Shown piece by piece: positions 20,228 through 28,017 of a DNA stretch of 64,000 nt. A program made the translations under genes and the position numbers. Numbering within the stretch: position 1 is the first letter of the stretch; the number at the start of each line of letters is the position of its first letter. The DNA lies in contig CAVUHL010000003.1 of NCBI GenBank assembly GCA_963741305.1, positions 3,348,001 to 3,412,000 of the forward strand, written 5' to 3'. The DNA comes from DATMER01 sp963741305. Its GTDB lineage: Bacteria; Acidobacteriota; Thermoanaerobaculia; Multivoradales; UBA5704. The notes beneath the pieces are model-generated. The model was not told the origin of the DNA, ran no database searches, and was given only the letters and a program-made list of their open reading frames with translations.

Positions 20228-21982
20228 CTATTGGATGCCGGCTGCGTACCGGATTCCACCCAGCAGATGCTCCACGAATGCGGGCTCGGAAAAGGAGGCG
20301 TCCGTATGGCCTCCCGCCGTATACCAGGCCCGGCCGCCCTCGTGCTCGTGGTACCAGGCGATGGGATGATCGCTCCCCATCTGTCCCCCGGGATAGCTCG
20401 ACTCATCCAGGCTGAGCAGCACGGTGACGCCCTGGCTCCGCGGGTTCCGCTGAAAGTCGTACCACTCATCGAAGCGGTTCCAGGGGTCCGGCAGCGTTCT
20501 CGTCGAGGGGTGGTTCCGGTTCTCTACCCGAATCCGTGCCTGTGCCGGCGCCGGATGGCTCGCGAAGAACGCTCCAACGAGGTCTCCATACCAGGGCCAA
20601 CCGTGCTCCGTGTCGGCCGCGGCGTGGATCCCCACGAAGCCGCCCCCATTGCGGATGTAGGCCATGAAGGCGGCTTGCTGATCACCGTTGAGGACGTCCC
20701 CGGTCGTGGAAAGGAAGACGACGGCCTTGTAGCGGCTGAGGTTTGCGGTGGTGAACTGTCCCGCCTCTTCGGTGGCGTCGACTGCGAAGCCGTTCGCGGC
20801 CCCCAGGTTCCGAAGGGCGGCAATCCCTGGCCCGATGCTGCCGTGGCGGAAGCCCGCAGTCCTGGAGAAGACGAGGATCCTGTCCGGACGGGCCTGTGGC
20901 TCGGACCGGTTCTCCCAGAGCTCCACCGGTCCGTTGCCGAACGGGAGGGTGCCGGCGATGTCGCCGTCGCCATCGCCGCCGACATCGGAGACGCGGATGT
21001 TGTGCAAGGCCGGCGTGCCGAGCACCTGGCGGCCCCAACCTGAGGCCTGCCCTGTGTTGAGATACACCAGCAGGCGTCCCTCTCCCCCAATCTCCGACGT
21101 CACCACATCCATGTCGCCGTCGCGATCGAGATCCGCAAGGCTCACCCCCTGCGCCGAATCGAGAGGGCCGGAGTCGATGACGCGCTCCTTCCAGCGGGGC
21201 CGATTGGGATTCGCTGGATTCTCGAACCAGGAGATCCTTCCCGCTCCCTCCGCCACCGTCATCACGACGTCAGGCCGGCGATCGCCGTTCAGATCACCGA
21301 TGGCGAGAGCCGCCTCCGGACTCCAGGAGCCGAAGCTGCGCCGCTGCCACGGTTGGGAGAGGATCTTGCCACGTGGATTCTTAAGCCAACGCCCCCCCAC
21401 GACGATGTCGAGAAACCCATCCCTGTTGAGGTCGGCCAGCGCCAGCCCTTGCGTCCCGCCCCCGGGAGCCAGGTCGCGCCGAAGCCAGGATTGCGGTCCG
21501 TTCTGCTTGAACACTGTCACCTCGGAGCCGTTTTCTCCGCGCAGCACGACATCGGGCTTGCCGTCACGATCGAGGTCGCCGATGACTACGCTGTGATTGC
21601 CGCTGCCGGAGCCGATCTGATGAGCAGGCCAGGGACCGGGCAGACGAGGGTTCTCGAACCAGACTGTGCCCACGGTGACATCCAGGTCGCCATCCCGATC
21701 CAGATCTCCGGCCGCCAACCCACCTTGCGTGGCATACCCCTGGGGGGCAATGACGGACTGGGTCCAACCAGGATAGGAGTACCAGACCAGCGGTCCCTCG
21801 CTGCCGGCGATGATCGCGTCGGGCCGGCCATCGCCATCGACATCCCCCAGGGCATTGCCGCAGGGGCCGTGGGGGCTGTCCGGGGCGATCACGGTGCGGA
21901 TGAAGGGGATGTCCTGGGCTTGGCCAGGAGCTGACACGATTGCGAGAAACAGGACTCCGAAAAGTCCACCCGGCCACCTCAT
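20228..21982 (-). CDS. Secreted FG-GAP repeat protein with C-terminal ThuA-like domain
   Basis: 584 residues from ATG 21982 (signal peptide MRWPGGLFGVLFLAIVSAPGQA); an ATG 12 codons further upstream would overlap the palindromic promoter. The N-terminal two thirds hold at least six FG-GAP/VCBS blades with calcium-loop motifs (DVDGDGRPDAI, DLDRDGDLDV, DLDRDGKPDV, DLNRDGFLDI, DLNGDRRPDV, DLDRDGDMDV). From about residue 370 a ThuA/trehalose-utilisation-type domain follows (ILVFSRTAGFRHGSI ... GGGFVGIHAAADTEH ... HPIAWYHEHEGGRAWYTAGGH), a glutamine-amidotransferase-like fold seen in secreted sugar-metabolism proteins. No Shine-Dalgarno sequence is visible. Confidence 0.88.
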   Translation of the reverse strand: MRWPGGLFGVLFLAIVSAPGQAQDIPFIRTVIAPDSPHGPCGNALGDVDGDGRPDAIIAGSEGPLVWYSYPGWTQSVIAPQGYATQGGLAAGDLDRDGDLDVTVGTVWFENPRLPGPWPAHQIGSGSGNHSVVIGDLDRDGKPDVVLRGENGSEVTVFKQNGPQSWLRRDLAPGGGTQGLALADLNRDGFLDIVVGGRWLKNPRGKILSQPWQRRSFGSWSPEAALAIGDLNGDRRPDVVMTVAEGAGRISWFENPANPNRPRWKERVIDSGPLDSAQGVSLADLDRDGDMDVVTSEIGGEGRLLVYLNTGQASGWGRQVLGTPALHNIRVSDVGGDGDGDIAGTLPFGNGPVELWENRSEPQARPDRILVFSRTAGFRHGSIGPGIAALRNLGAANGFAVDATEEAGQFTTANLSRYKAVVFLSTTGDVLNGDQQAAFMAYIRNGGGFVGIHAAADTEHGWPWYGDLVGAFFASHPAPAQARIRVENRNHPSTRTLPDPWNRFDEWYDFQRNPRSQGVTVLLSLDESSYPGGQMGSDHPIAWYHEHEGGRAWYTAGGHTDASFSEPAFVEHLLGGIRYAAGIQ

Positions 21983-21989
21983 GAGCAGC

Positions 21990-22010
21990 AAGTATACGCG
22001 GGGTATACTT
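21990..22010. promoter_or_regulatory. Palindromic divergent promoter/operator of ccdAB and the ThuA gene
   Basis: AAGTATAC and GTATACTT form a perfect 8-bp inverted repeat around GCGGG. Each arm contains TATACT on its own strand, a good -10 hexamer. The -10 on the + strand (22004-22009) ends 7 nt before the ccdA ATG, and the one on the minus strand is equally close to ATG 21982. Neither gene has a Shine-Dalgarno site, which suggests leaderless transcripts. CcdA/CcdB complexes autoregulate their promoters, so this is a plausible operator. Confidence 0.55.
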
Positions 22011-22016
22011 GTCCAC

Positions 22017-22271
22017 ATGGAAAGCGGCCATGCCCTCTACGACCGTGAAGCGACAAAGAAGCCGACCAGGCTCAACGTGAACAGCGACCTCTTGGAGAAG
22101 GCCCGCGACCTTGGCGTCGACCTTGCCAACACTCTGGAGGAAGCTCTGGCCCTTGAGGTGCACAGGCGGCAGCGCGAGACCTGGCTGGCAGAGAATCGAG
22201 AGGCGATCGAGGCCTACAACGAGCACGTCGCGCAGCATGGCGTGTTCAGCGCCGGCCTGCGGGGCTTTTAA
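22017..22271 (+). CDS. ccdA: CcdA-like antitoxin
   Basis: 84 residues. The sequence PTRLNVNSDLLEKARDLGVDL is the ribbon-helix-helix DNA-binding domain of CcdA antitoxins. The C-terminal segment (EVHRRQRETWLAENREAIEAYNEHVAQHGVFSAGLRGF) matches the toxin-wrapping tail with its conserved W-x-x-x-N-x-x-A-I-x-x-x-N pattern. It ends in TAATG, sharing one base with the ccdB start. Probably autoregulated through the palindrome just upstream. Chromosomal location suggests stabilisation of a region or a relic of a mobile element. Confidence 0.93.
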   Translation: MESGHALYDREATKKPTRLNVNSDLLEKARDLGVDLANTLEEALALEVHRRQRETWLAENREAIEAYNEHVAQHGVFSAGLRGF

Positions 22272-22588
22272 TGGCCCAGTTCTCGGTCTGCCGCAACAAG
22301 AATCCTCAGACCCGTTCGGCCGTACCCTTCCTGCTCGACGTTCAGAATGACCTCTTCAATGACCTGGAAACCCGGGTCGTCGTGCCTCTCTGCCCGGTTT
22401 CAGCGATGAAGGGTCAGCCCCTGCGGGGGTTGATGCCCGTCGTCGAAGTCGAGGGGGAACGCTTCGTCATGCTCACGCCTCAGATGGCAGGAATCCCGAA
22501 GACCGAGTTGGGCGCCCCAGTCACTCGCGTCGAGCAGCACCGATTCGAGATCATTGCCGCCATCGATTTTCTTCTGACCGGCATATAA
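22271..22588 (+). CDS. ccdB: CcdB-like gyrase-poison toxin
   Basis: 105 residues, near the usual CcdB length (about 101). The N-terminus MAQFSVCRNKNPQTRSAVPFLLDVQNDLF and the segments TRVVVPLCPV, LMPVVEVEGERFVMLTPQMAGIP and AIDFLLTGI match CcdB. F-plasmid CcdB needs the last residues W-G-I for gyrase poisoning; here the end is LTGI, so the Trp is replaced by Thr while Gly-Ile remain. Toxicity may therefore be changed. It overlaps ccdA by one base. Confidence 0.93.
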   Translation: MAQFSVCRNKNPQTRSAVPFLLDVQNDLFNDLETRVVVPLCPVSAMKGQPLRGLMPVVEVEGERFVMLTPQMAGIPKTELGAPVTRVEQHRFEIIAAIDFLLTGI

Positions 22589-22657
22589 GGCCGCGAGCCC
22601 GACCGGCCCGGATGCATCTCGGGCCGTCTGGAAGGCTTGCCCCCTTCGCCGGGTACA

Positions 22658-24610
22658 ATGCGCAGCATGGAGCAGGGCGGCAAACCAGGGACCGTGGCGT
22701 CAGCAGAGCTCTCGGAGTCGGCCACCGGACTGCGCGAGAGCGTGGAGCTGTACCGGGCGCTTTTCGAGTCCATCGACGAAGGCTTCTGCGTCGTCAAGGT
22801 GCTCTTCGACGACGAAGACAGGCCCGTGGACTATCTCTTCATCGAAGCCAACCCGTCTTTTGCGCGGCAGACGGGTCTCGTCGATGCGGCCGGCAGGACA
22901 GCCCGCGAGCTCGTTCCGGACCTCGACGAGTTCTGGTTCGAGACGTACGGCAAGGTCGCCCTGACCGGCGAGAGCGTCCGTTTCGAGAACCACGCGCCGG
23001 CGATGCACCGCTGGTTCGACGTCTACTGCTCCCGCGTGGGGCCGCCCGAGGCGCGCAAGGTGGCCATCGTGTTCAAGGACGTCACGGAGCGGAGGCGGGC
23101 CGAGGAAGCGCTGCGCAGGAGCGAGGCCCTGCTGAGAGAGAGCGAGGCGCGCTTCCGCACCTTTGCCGACACCGCCCCGGCCAAGCTCTGGGTCACCGAG
23201 CCGGATGCATCCTGCTCGTTCCTGTCGCGCGGCTGGTATGAGTTCACCGGCCAGACGGAGGAGACCGGGCTGGGTTTCGGCTGGCTCGACGCGGTCCACC
23301 CGGACGACGTAGTGCGATCGCGGGAGGTCTTCCTGGATGCCAACGCGAAGCAGGAGCCGTTCGCGCTGGAGCATCGCCTGCGCACCGCCGGCGGCGAATA
23401 CCGATGGGTAATCGATTCCGGCCGCCCGCGGTTCGGTCCCGGCGGCGAGTTCCTCGGCTACATCGGCTCGGTCATCGACATCCACGAACGCACGGAGGCG
23501 GAAAAGTCGCTGCGCATCAACCGCGAGCGGCTGGACCTCGTGGTCAATTCCGGCCAGGTCGGCGTCTGGTACTGCGACTTGCCGTTCGACAAGCTGGACT
23601 GGAACCCCAAGGTCAAGGAGCACTTCGGCCTGCCCGCCGATCATGACGTGACGATCGGCACCTTCTACGAGCGCCTGCACCCCGACGACCGGGAGCGCAC
23701 CCGGCAGGCCATCGAGAAATCCATCGAGGACCGCACCGATTACGACATCGAGTACCGGACCCTCGGCCTCGACGGGCGGGAGCGGTGGATCCGGGCGATT
23801 GGACGGACGACCTATCACGACGGGAAGCCGGTGCGCTTCGACGGCATCACCGTGGACGTGACCGAGCGCGTCCGTCAGGAACAGGCGCTCAAGGAGGCCG
23901 ACCGCCGCAAGGACGAATTCCTGGCCACGCTGGCCCACGAGCTGCGCAATCCGCTTGCCCCGCTGCGCAACGGCCTCCACATCATGCAGCTGGCCGCGCA
24001 CGATCCTGACAAGGCGGAGAAGGCGCGCGCCATGATGGAGCGGCAGGTCGTGCACATGGTCCGGCTCATTGACGACCTGCTCGACCTGAGCCGCATCAGC
24101 CGGGGCAAGGTCGAGCTCCGCAAGCAGCGGGTCGAGCTGGCGGAGGTGCTGGGGCAAGCCGTCGAAACCAGCCGGCCGGTCACCGAGGAGGCGGGGCTCG
24201 AGCTGACGGTCGACCTGCCCTCCGATCCGATCTTCGTGGACGCCGACCTGACCCGGATGACGCAGGTGTTCGCCAACCTCCTCAACAATGCGGCCAAGTT
24301 CACCGAGCGCGGCGGGCACGTCTGGCTGACGGCCGAAACGCAGGACGGCCATGCCGTGGTGAGCGTCAGGGACGACGGGATCGGCATCCCGGCCCAGCAG
24401 CTGGCCAGGGTGTTCGACATGTTCACGCAGGTCGATCAATCGCTGGAGCGGTCCCGGAACGGCCTGGGTATCGGCCTGTCGCTGGTTCGAGGCCTGGTCG
24501 AGATGCACGGCGGCACCGTCGAGGCGCGCAGCGAGGGGTGCGGCCTGGGCAGCGAGCTCATCGTGCGCCTGCCTGGAGCATTGCCGCCATCTTCTGATGA
24601 ATCAAGTTGA
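22658..24610 (+). CDS. PAS-domain sensor histidine kinase
   Basis: About 650 residues; start uncertain among TTG 22637, ATG 22658 and ATG 22667, none with a clear ribosome-binding site. Three PAS/PAC units occupy about residues 20-145, 155-275 and 275-395, with PAC ends such as GGEYRWVIDSG ... VIDIHERTEAE and LDGRERWIRAIG ... TVDVTERVRQE. The HisKA domain has phospho-acceptor H427 in LATLAHELRNPLAPL. The HATPase domain shows N (NLLNNAAKF), G1 (DDGIGIP) and G2 (GLGIGLSLVRGLV) boxes. No membrane segment, so it is probably cytosolic. No response regulator is adjacent. The last residues (GALPPSSDESS) are encoded by DNA duplicated from a SnoaL-like gene nearby, so the natural C-terminus may be altered. 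Confidence 0.9.
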   Translation: MRSMEQGGKPGTVASAELSESATGLRESVELYRALFESIDEGFCVVKVLFDDEDRPVDYLFIEANPSFARQTGLVDAAGRTARELVPDLDEFWFETYGKVALTGESVRFENHAPAMHRWFDVYCSRVGPPEARKVAIVFKDVTERRRAEEALRRSEALLRESEARFRTFADTAPAKLWVTEPDASCSFLSRGWYEFTGQTEETGLGFGWLDAVHPDDVVRSREVFLDANAKQEPFALEHRLRTAGGEYRWVIDSGRPRFGPGGEFLGYIGSVIDIHERTEAEKSLRINRERLDLVVNSGQVGVWYCDLPFDKLDWNPKVKEHFGLPADHDVTIGTFYERLHPDDRERTRQAIEKSIEDRTDYDIEYRTLGLDGRERWIRAIGRTTYHDGKPVRFDGITVDVTERVRQEQALKEADRRKDEFLATLAHELRNPLAPLRNGLHIMQLAAHDPDKAEKARAMMERQVVHMVRLIDDLLDLSRISRGKVELRKQRVELAEVLGQAVETSRPVTEEAGLELTVDLPSDPIFVDADLTRMTQVFANLLNNAAKFTERGGHVWLTAETQDGHAVVSVRDDGIGIPAQQLARVFDMFTQVDQSLERSRNGLGIGLSLVRGLVEMHGGTVEARSEGCGLGSELIVRLPGALPPSSDESS

Positions 24611-24697
24611 CCGCCTTCAGCGGGCGCAGCAGCGAATCAAGGCCGTCCGCATTCCGGCCTTCCACGAGTTGATGCCAATGGGCGAGTGTGTTGGCCC
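24570..24697 (-). pseudogene. Remnant of a SnoaL-like gene with in-frame internal deletion
   Basis: Bases 24570-24631 are identical to 25778-25839, the 3' end of the intact SnoaL-like gene. Bases 24632-24697 match its 5' end (about 26087-26152) with several substitutions. About 250 bp between them are missing, and the junction keeps the frame (reading LDSLL then RPLKAVNLIHQKMAAML). No start codon remains. The remnant overlaps the histidine-kinase 3' end in antisense. Confidence 0.8.
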
Positions 24698-24707
24698 ATG
24701 ATTAACC

Positions 24708-25736
24708 TCAGCCGAGAGGCCTGCCCTGGCAGGCCAGGGAGGCAATCGTTGTCCGAAGAGCGGCGGCGGAAAGGTTCGAGCTCAACAAGACAGCCTTCAA
24801 TTCGGGCGTGAGCGCCGCCATCGGCTCCTCATCTGCAATTCTGGATCTGTGGAATCCTATGTATACGGTAGAAACCGTATCGTTCCTGATCTGAACAAAG
24901 TCGATCAAATGACCCGCCGCACGAATGATATCGCGAATGCGCTCAGGCGGGATGTCCGTCCCAAAGATCATCAGACTCTTCCTTGGCACTCGCGGCTGCG
25001 CCGGATAATCGAGTCCACTGCTGATGGGTATTCCGGATTCAAGCAGTCGATGGATCAGATCCTCGGAATCAGGGAGCAACTCGTTGACGGTGACCAGGAT
25101 CTGCTGCCACTTGTAATCACGGCTCCACCTCCATCGAGCGGCCCACTTTACGAGAGACCACGGCAGACGTATCAAGTAAACGACGAGAAGGTATACGAGC
25201 TCGACAGCAATGGCACGCATCTCGGGAGACGTTGGAATATGGTCGCGGGGCTCATGCCTATGGTAGGCGAGTCTGCCATCACGAACCGAGATTGAAAAAT
25301 CCGGCTTGTACTTGAGGATCTGCAAGCGGGACAGCTTCTTGCTCCGAAGGGCAGTCGGCTCGAACAAGTAGTGCGCCTGCGAGTCCGAAAACGTTACCCA
25401 GGCGTGGGAGCCGTGGCCGCATTTGCCACACACGAAACGCGCGTCGAGCTTCATCGCGAGCAGTTGCCGCCAAGTCCATAGCGCGAAGTCCTCACAGTCG
25501 CCTCTGCGAAGCCTTTCGAAATGCCGAGGGTGCATCCAGTATTCCCGAATACTGAACTGATCGGCATCGGATACATAGCGGCACTGCCTGAGAAAAGCCT
25601 GAATTTCGTCGAGAGAGTTGGACTTGACCGTGAGATCGTCCGTGAGGAATCTATCCGCCAGCGGACGCATCCTCCTTGGCGAGGCCACGGCGCGGCCTTC
25701 GTAGTCATAGGCGCAAGGATTGATCTCGCCGATCAT
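24708..25736 (-). CDS. Transglutaminase-like cysteine-protease-fold protein
   Basis: 342 residues, lower in GC than its surroundings. A Cys/His/acidic set of the transglutaminase-like fold is visible: C81 in RRGDCEDFALWTW, H111 in GHGSHAWVTF and E126 (YLFEP) in the place of the third residue. CGKC at about 103-106 may bind metal. A hydrophobic segment at about 177-197 (AIAVELVYLLVVYLIRLPWSL) may anchor the protein in a membrane. The C-terminal 120 residues are not recognised. It lies between a SnoaL-like gene and a truncated copy of that gene, which suggests arrival or rearrangement by recombination. Function unknown. Confidence 0.7.
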   Translation of the reverse strand: MIGEINPCAYDYEGRAVASPRRMRPLADRFLTDDLTVKSNSLDEIQAFLRQCRYVSDADQFSIREYWMHPRHFERLRRGDCEDFALWTWRQLLAMKLDARFVCGKCGHGSHAWVTFSDSQAHYLFEPTALRSKKLSRLQILKYKPDFSISVRDGRLAYHRHEPRDHIPTSPEMRAIAVELVYLLVVYLIRLPWSLVKWAARWRWSRDYKWQQILVTVNELLPDSEDLIHRLLESGIPISSGLDYPAQPRVPRKSLMIFGTDIPPERIRDIIRAAGHLIDFVQIRNDTVSTVYIGFHRSRIADEEPMAALTPELKAVLLSSNLSAAALRTTIASLACQGRPLG

Positions 25737-25768
25737 ATAACCTTAAGACTCAAAGTTCCCTTCTCACG

Positions 25769-26158
25769 CTACTGGTTTGCCTGGAGCATTGCCGCCATCT
25801 TCTGATGAATCAAGTTGACCGCCTTCAGCGGGCGCAGCATCACCTTGAGCTCCACGATCTGTCCTGCTTCGTCCCACTTGAGCATGTCCACGCCGTTGAC
25901 GCTGATGCCCTCGATCTCCACTTGGAACTCCAGCACGGCATCACGCCCGCCGGCGATCTCGCGCACGTACCGGAAAGACTCGTTGCCAAAGACGCGAAAC
26001 GCCGCGGCAAGGTACTGCGTCGCAATCGCCTTTCCGACTTGCGGGGTATGCACGACCGGGGAGTAGAAGACGACCTTGTCGGAGAGCAGTGAGTCAAGGC
26101 CGTCCGTATTCCGTCCTTCCACGAGTTGATGCCAACGGGCGAGCGCTTCAGGTGACAT
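25769..26158 (-). CDS. SnoaL/NTF2-like family protein
   Basis: 129 residues of the alpha+beta-barrel NTF2/SnoaL type: an N-terminal helix (SPEALARWHQLVEGRNTDGLDSLL), then VVFYSPVVHTPQVGKAIATQYL and beta strands YVREIAGGRDAVLEFQVEIEGISVNGVDML. Related small proteins are common and annotated as nuclear transport factor 2 family; substrates are mostly unknown. The ABC transporter gene lies upstream on the same strand, 10 bp away on the map, so co-transcription is likely. A partial copy of this gene is present at 24570-24697. Confidence 0.85.
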   Translation of the reverse strand: MSPEALARWHQLVEGRNTDGLDSLLSDKVVFYSPVVHTPQVGKAIATQYLAAAFRVFGNESFRYVREIAGGRDAVLEFQVEIEGISVNGVDMLKWDEAGQIVELKVMLRPLKAVNLIHQKMAAMLQANQ

Positions 26159-26167
26159 TCTTAGCTC

Positions 26168-27973
26168 CTATCTTGCTACTGCACTCGCCTGGCCGTCAAT
26201 CGCGGGCAAGACCGCCAGTCGCGGCCGGCGCTCGCCCACCTGTTGGCGCCACATGGCGTAGTAGAGCCCCTTCTGCTCCAGGAGCTCGGCGTGGCCGCCG
26301 GACTCGATGATCCGGCCGCGCTCGAGGACGTGGATGCGGTCGGCATGGAGGATAGTCGACAGCCGGTGCGCGATGAGGATGGTGATCACGTGGCTCGACG
26401 CCACCTCGCGGATCGTCTCGGTGATGTCCTCCTCGGTGAGTGAATCGAGAGAGGAGGTCGCCTCGTCGAAGACCAGCAGGCGCGGCCGGCGCAGCAAAGC
26501 CCTGGCGATCGACAGCCGCTGCTTCTCTCCCCCCGAGACCTTGACGCCGCCCTCGCCGATCACCGTATCGAGACCACGGTCGGCGCGCGCCAACAGGCTG
26601 TCACAGGCGGCTTTCTTCAGGACTTCCAGGCATTCGTCGTCGGTGGCCTGGGGATTGACGAAGAGCAGGTTCTCGCGGATCGAGCCCGAGAAGAGCTGCG
26701 TGTCCTGGGTCACGAAGCCGATCTGCGCCCGCAGCTCGTCCAGATCGAGATCCGTGCCCGCCTTGCCGTTGTAGAGGACGCGCCCGCTCTGTGGCTTGTA
26801 GAGGCCGACGAGCAGCTTGACGAGCGTCGTCTTGCCCGAGCCTGAAGGGCCGACGAAGGCGAGCGTCTCACCGCGCCGGGCAGCGAAGGAGACGCCGGTG
26901 AGCGCCGGGGCCGCGGCGGTCTGGTGAGTGAAGGCGACGTTCTCGAACTCGAGCGAGCCGAGCTCTCCCAACGCCTGAGGGCTCGCGGGTTTCACTTCGA
27001 GAGGCAGGTCGAGGATCGCCTGATAGGTCTCGAGCGATGCCTCGGTCTCGCGATAGATGTTGATCACCGTGCCCAATTCCTGGAGCGGCCCGAAGATGAA
27101 GAACGAGTAGATGAAGAGCGAGAAGAACTGGCCGACGGTGATCTGTTGCGTAAAGATCAGATACAGCATCAGGAAGAGAATCGAGGTGCGCAGGGCGTTG
27201 ACCGCCGTGCCCTGGATGAAGCTCAGCACCCGCAGGGAGCGGACCTTCCGCAGCTCGAGCTTGAGGATCTTGTCGGTGATGGTATTGAGCCGCCCGATCT
27301 CCTGATTGGCGAGCCCCAGGCTTTTGACCAGCTCGATGTTGCGCAGCGATTCCGTGGTCGAGCCAGCGAGCGCCGTGGTTTCGGCGACGATGACCTTCTG
27401 GATTTTCTTGATCCTTTGCGACAGGACCGAGCTGAGCACGCCGATCAGGGGAACGGTGAGGAAGAAGATAGGCGCGATGAGCCAATGCACGGAGATGGCG
27501 TAGATCATCACGAAGACGACGCCGACCAGGGTCGTAAACAGCGTGTTGACCGCAACGCCGATCAGCTTCTCGACGTCGGAGCGCACCTTCTGCAGCTTGC
27601 CGAGCGTCTCGCCGCTCCGCTGGTCCTCGAACAGGGCGTAGGGCAGCCCGAGAGAGTGGCGGATGCCGTCCGCGTAGAGCTGGGCGCCCAGCCGCTGGGT
27701 GACGACGTTGACGAAATAGTCCTGGAAGTTCTTGGCCACTCGCGAGACGAACGCGACCCCCACGGCCGCGGCAAGCAGCAGGCTCACGCCGCGGAAGAAC
27801 TGCTCGGTCGTGTACTCCTTGTAGCGGGTCGCATACTCGTCGATGACATGGCGGAAGATCAGCGGGTCGAGGAGAGAGAACACCTGGTTGACAGCCGCCA
27901 GGAGCAGGGCCAGGGCCATGAGCCCCCAGTAGCGGCGAAGATAGGAAAAGAGGAGTCGCATGCCTGCCATCAT
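26168..27973 (-). CDS. ABC exporter, fused permease and ATPase
   Basis: 601 residues (start could also be ATG 27961). The N-terminal half (about 1-310) has six membrane helices of an ABC type-1 exporter. The ATPase half has Walker A GPSGSGKTT, Q-loop (VTQDTQLFSG), signature VSGGEKQRLSIARAL, Walker B LLVFDEATSSLD and switch His (IAHRLSTI). Such half-transporters work as dimers and export lipids, peptides or drugs; the substrate cannot be read from sequence. Confidence 0.92.
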   Translation of the reverse strand: MMAGMRLLFSYLRRYWGLMALALLLAAVNQVFSLLDPLIFRHVIDEYATRYKEYTTEQFFRGVSLLLAAAVGVAFVSRVAKNFQDYFVNVVTQRLGAQLYADGIRHSLGLPYALFEDQRSGETLGKLQKVRSDVEKLIGVAVNTLFTTLVGVVFVMIYAISVHWLIAPIFFLTVPLIGVLSSVLSQRIKKIQKVIVAETTALAGSTTESLRNIELVKSLGLANQEIGRLNTITDKILKLELRKVRSLRVLSFIQGTAVNALRTSILFLMLYLIFTQQITVGQFFSLFIYSFFIFGPLQELGTVINIYRETEASLETYQAILDLPLEVKPASPQALGELGSLEFENVAFTHQTAAAPALTGVSFAARRGETLAFVGPSGSGKTTLVKLLVGLYKPQSGRVLYNGKAGTDLDLDELRAQIGFVTQDTQLFSGSIRENLLFVNPQATDDECLEVLKKAACDSLLARADRGLDTVIGEGGVKVSGGEKQRLSIARALLRRPRLLVFDEATSSLDSLTEEDITETIREVASSHVITILIAHRLSTILHADRIHVLERGRIIESGGHAELLEQKGLYYAMWRQQVGERRPRLAVLPAIDGQASAVAR

Positions 27974-28017
27974 AGCCGCCAGGCGAGCTCTCCGTCGCGG
28001 TCACCGGCGTCACGATG

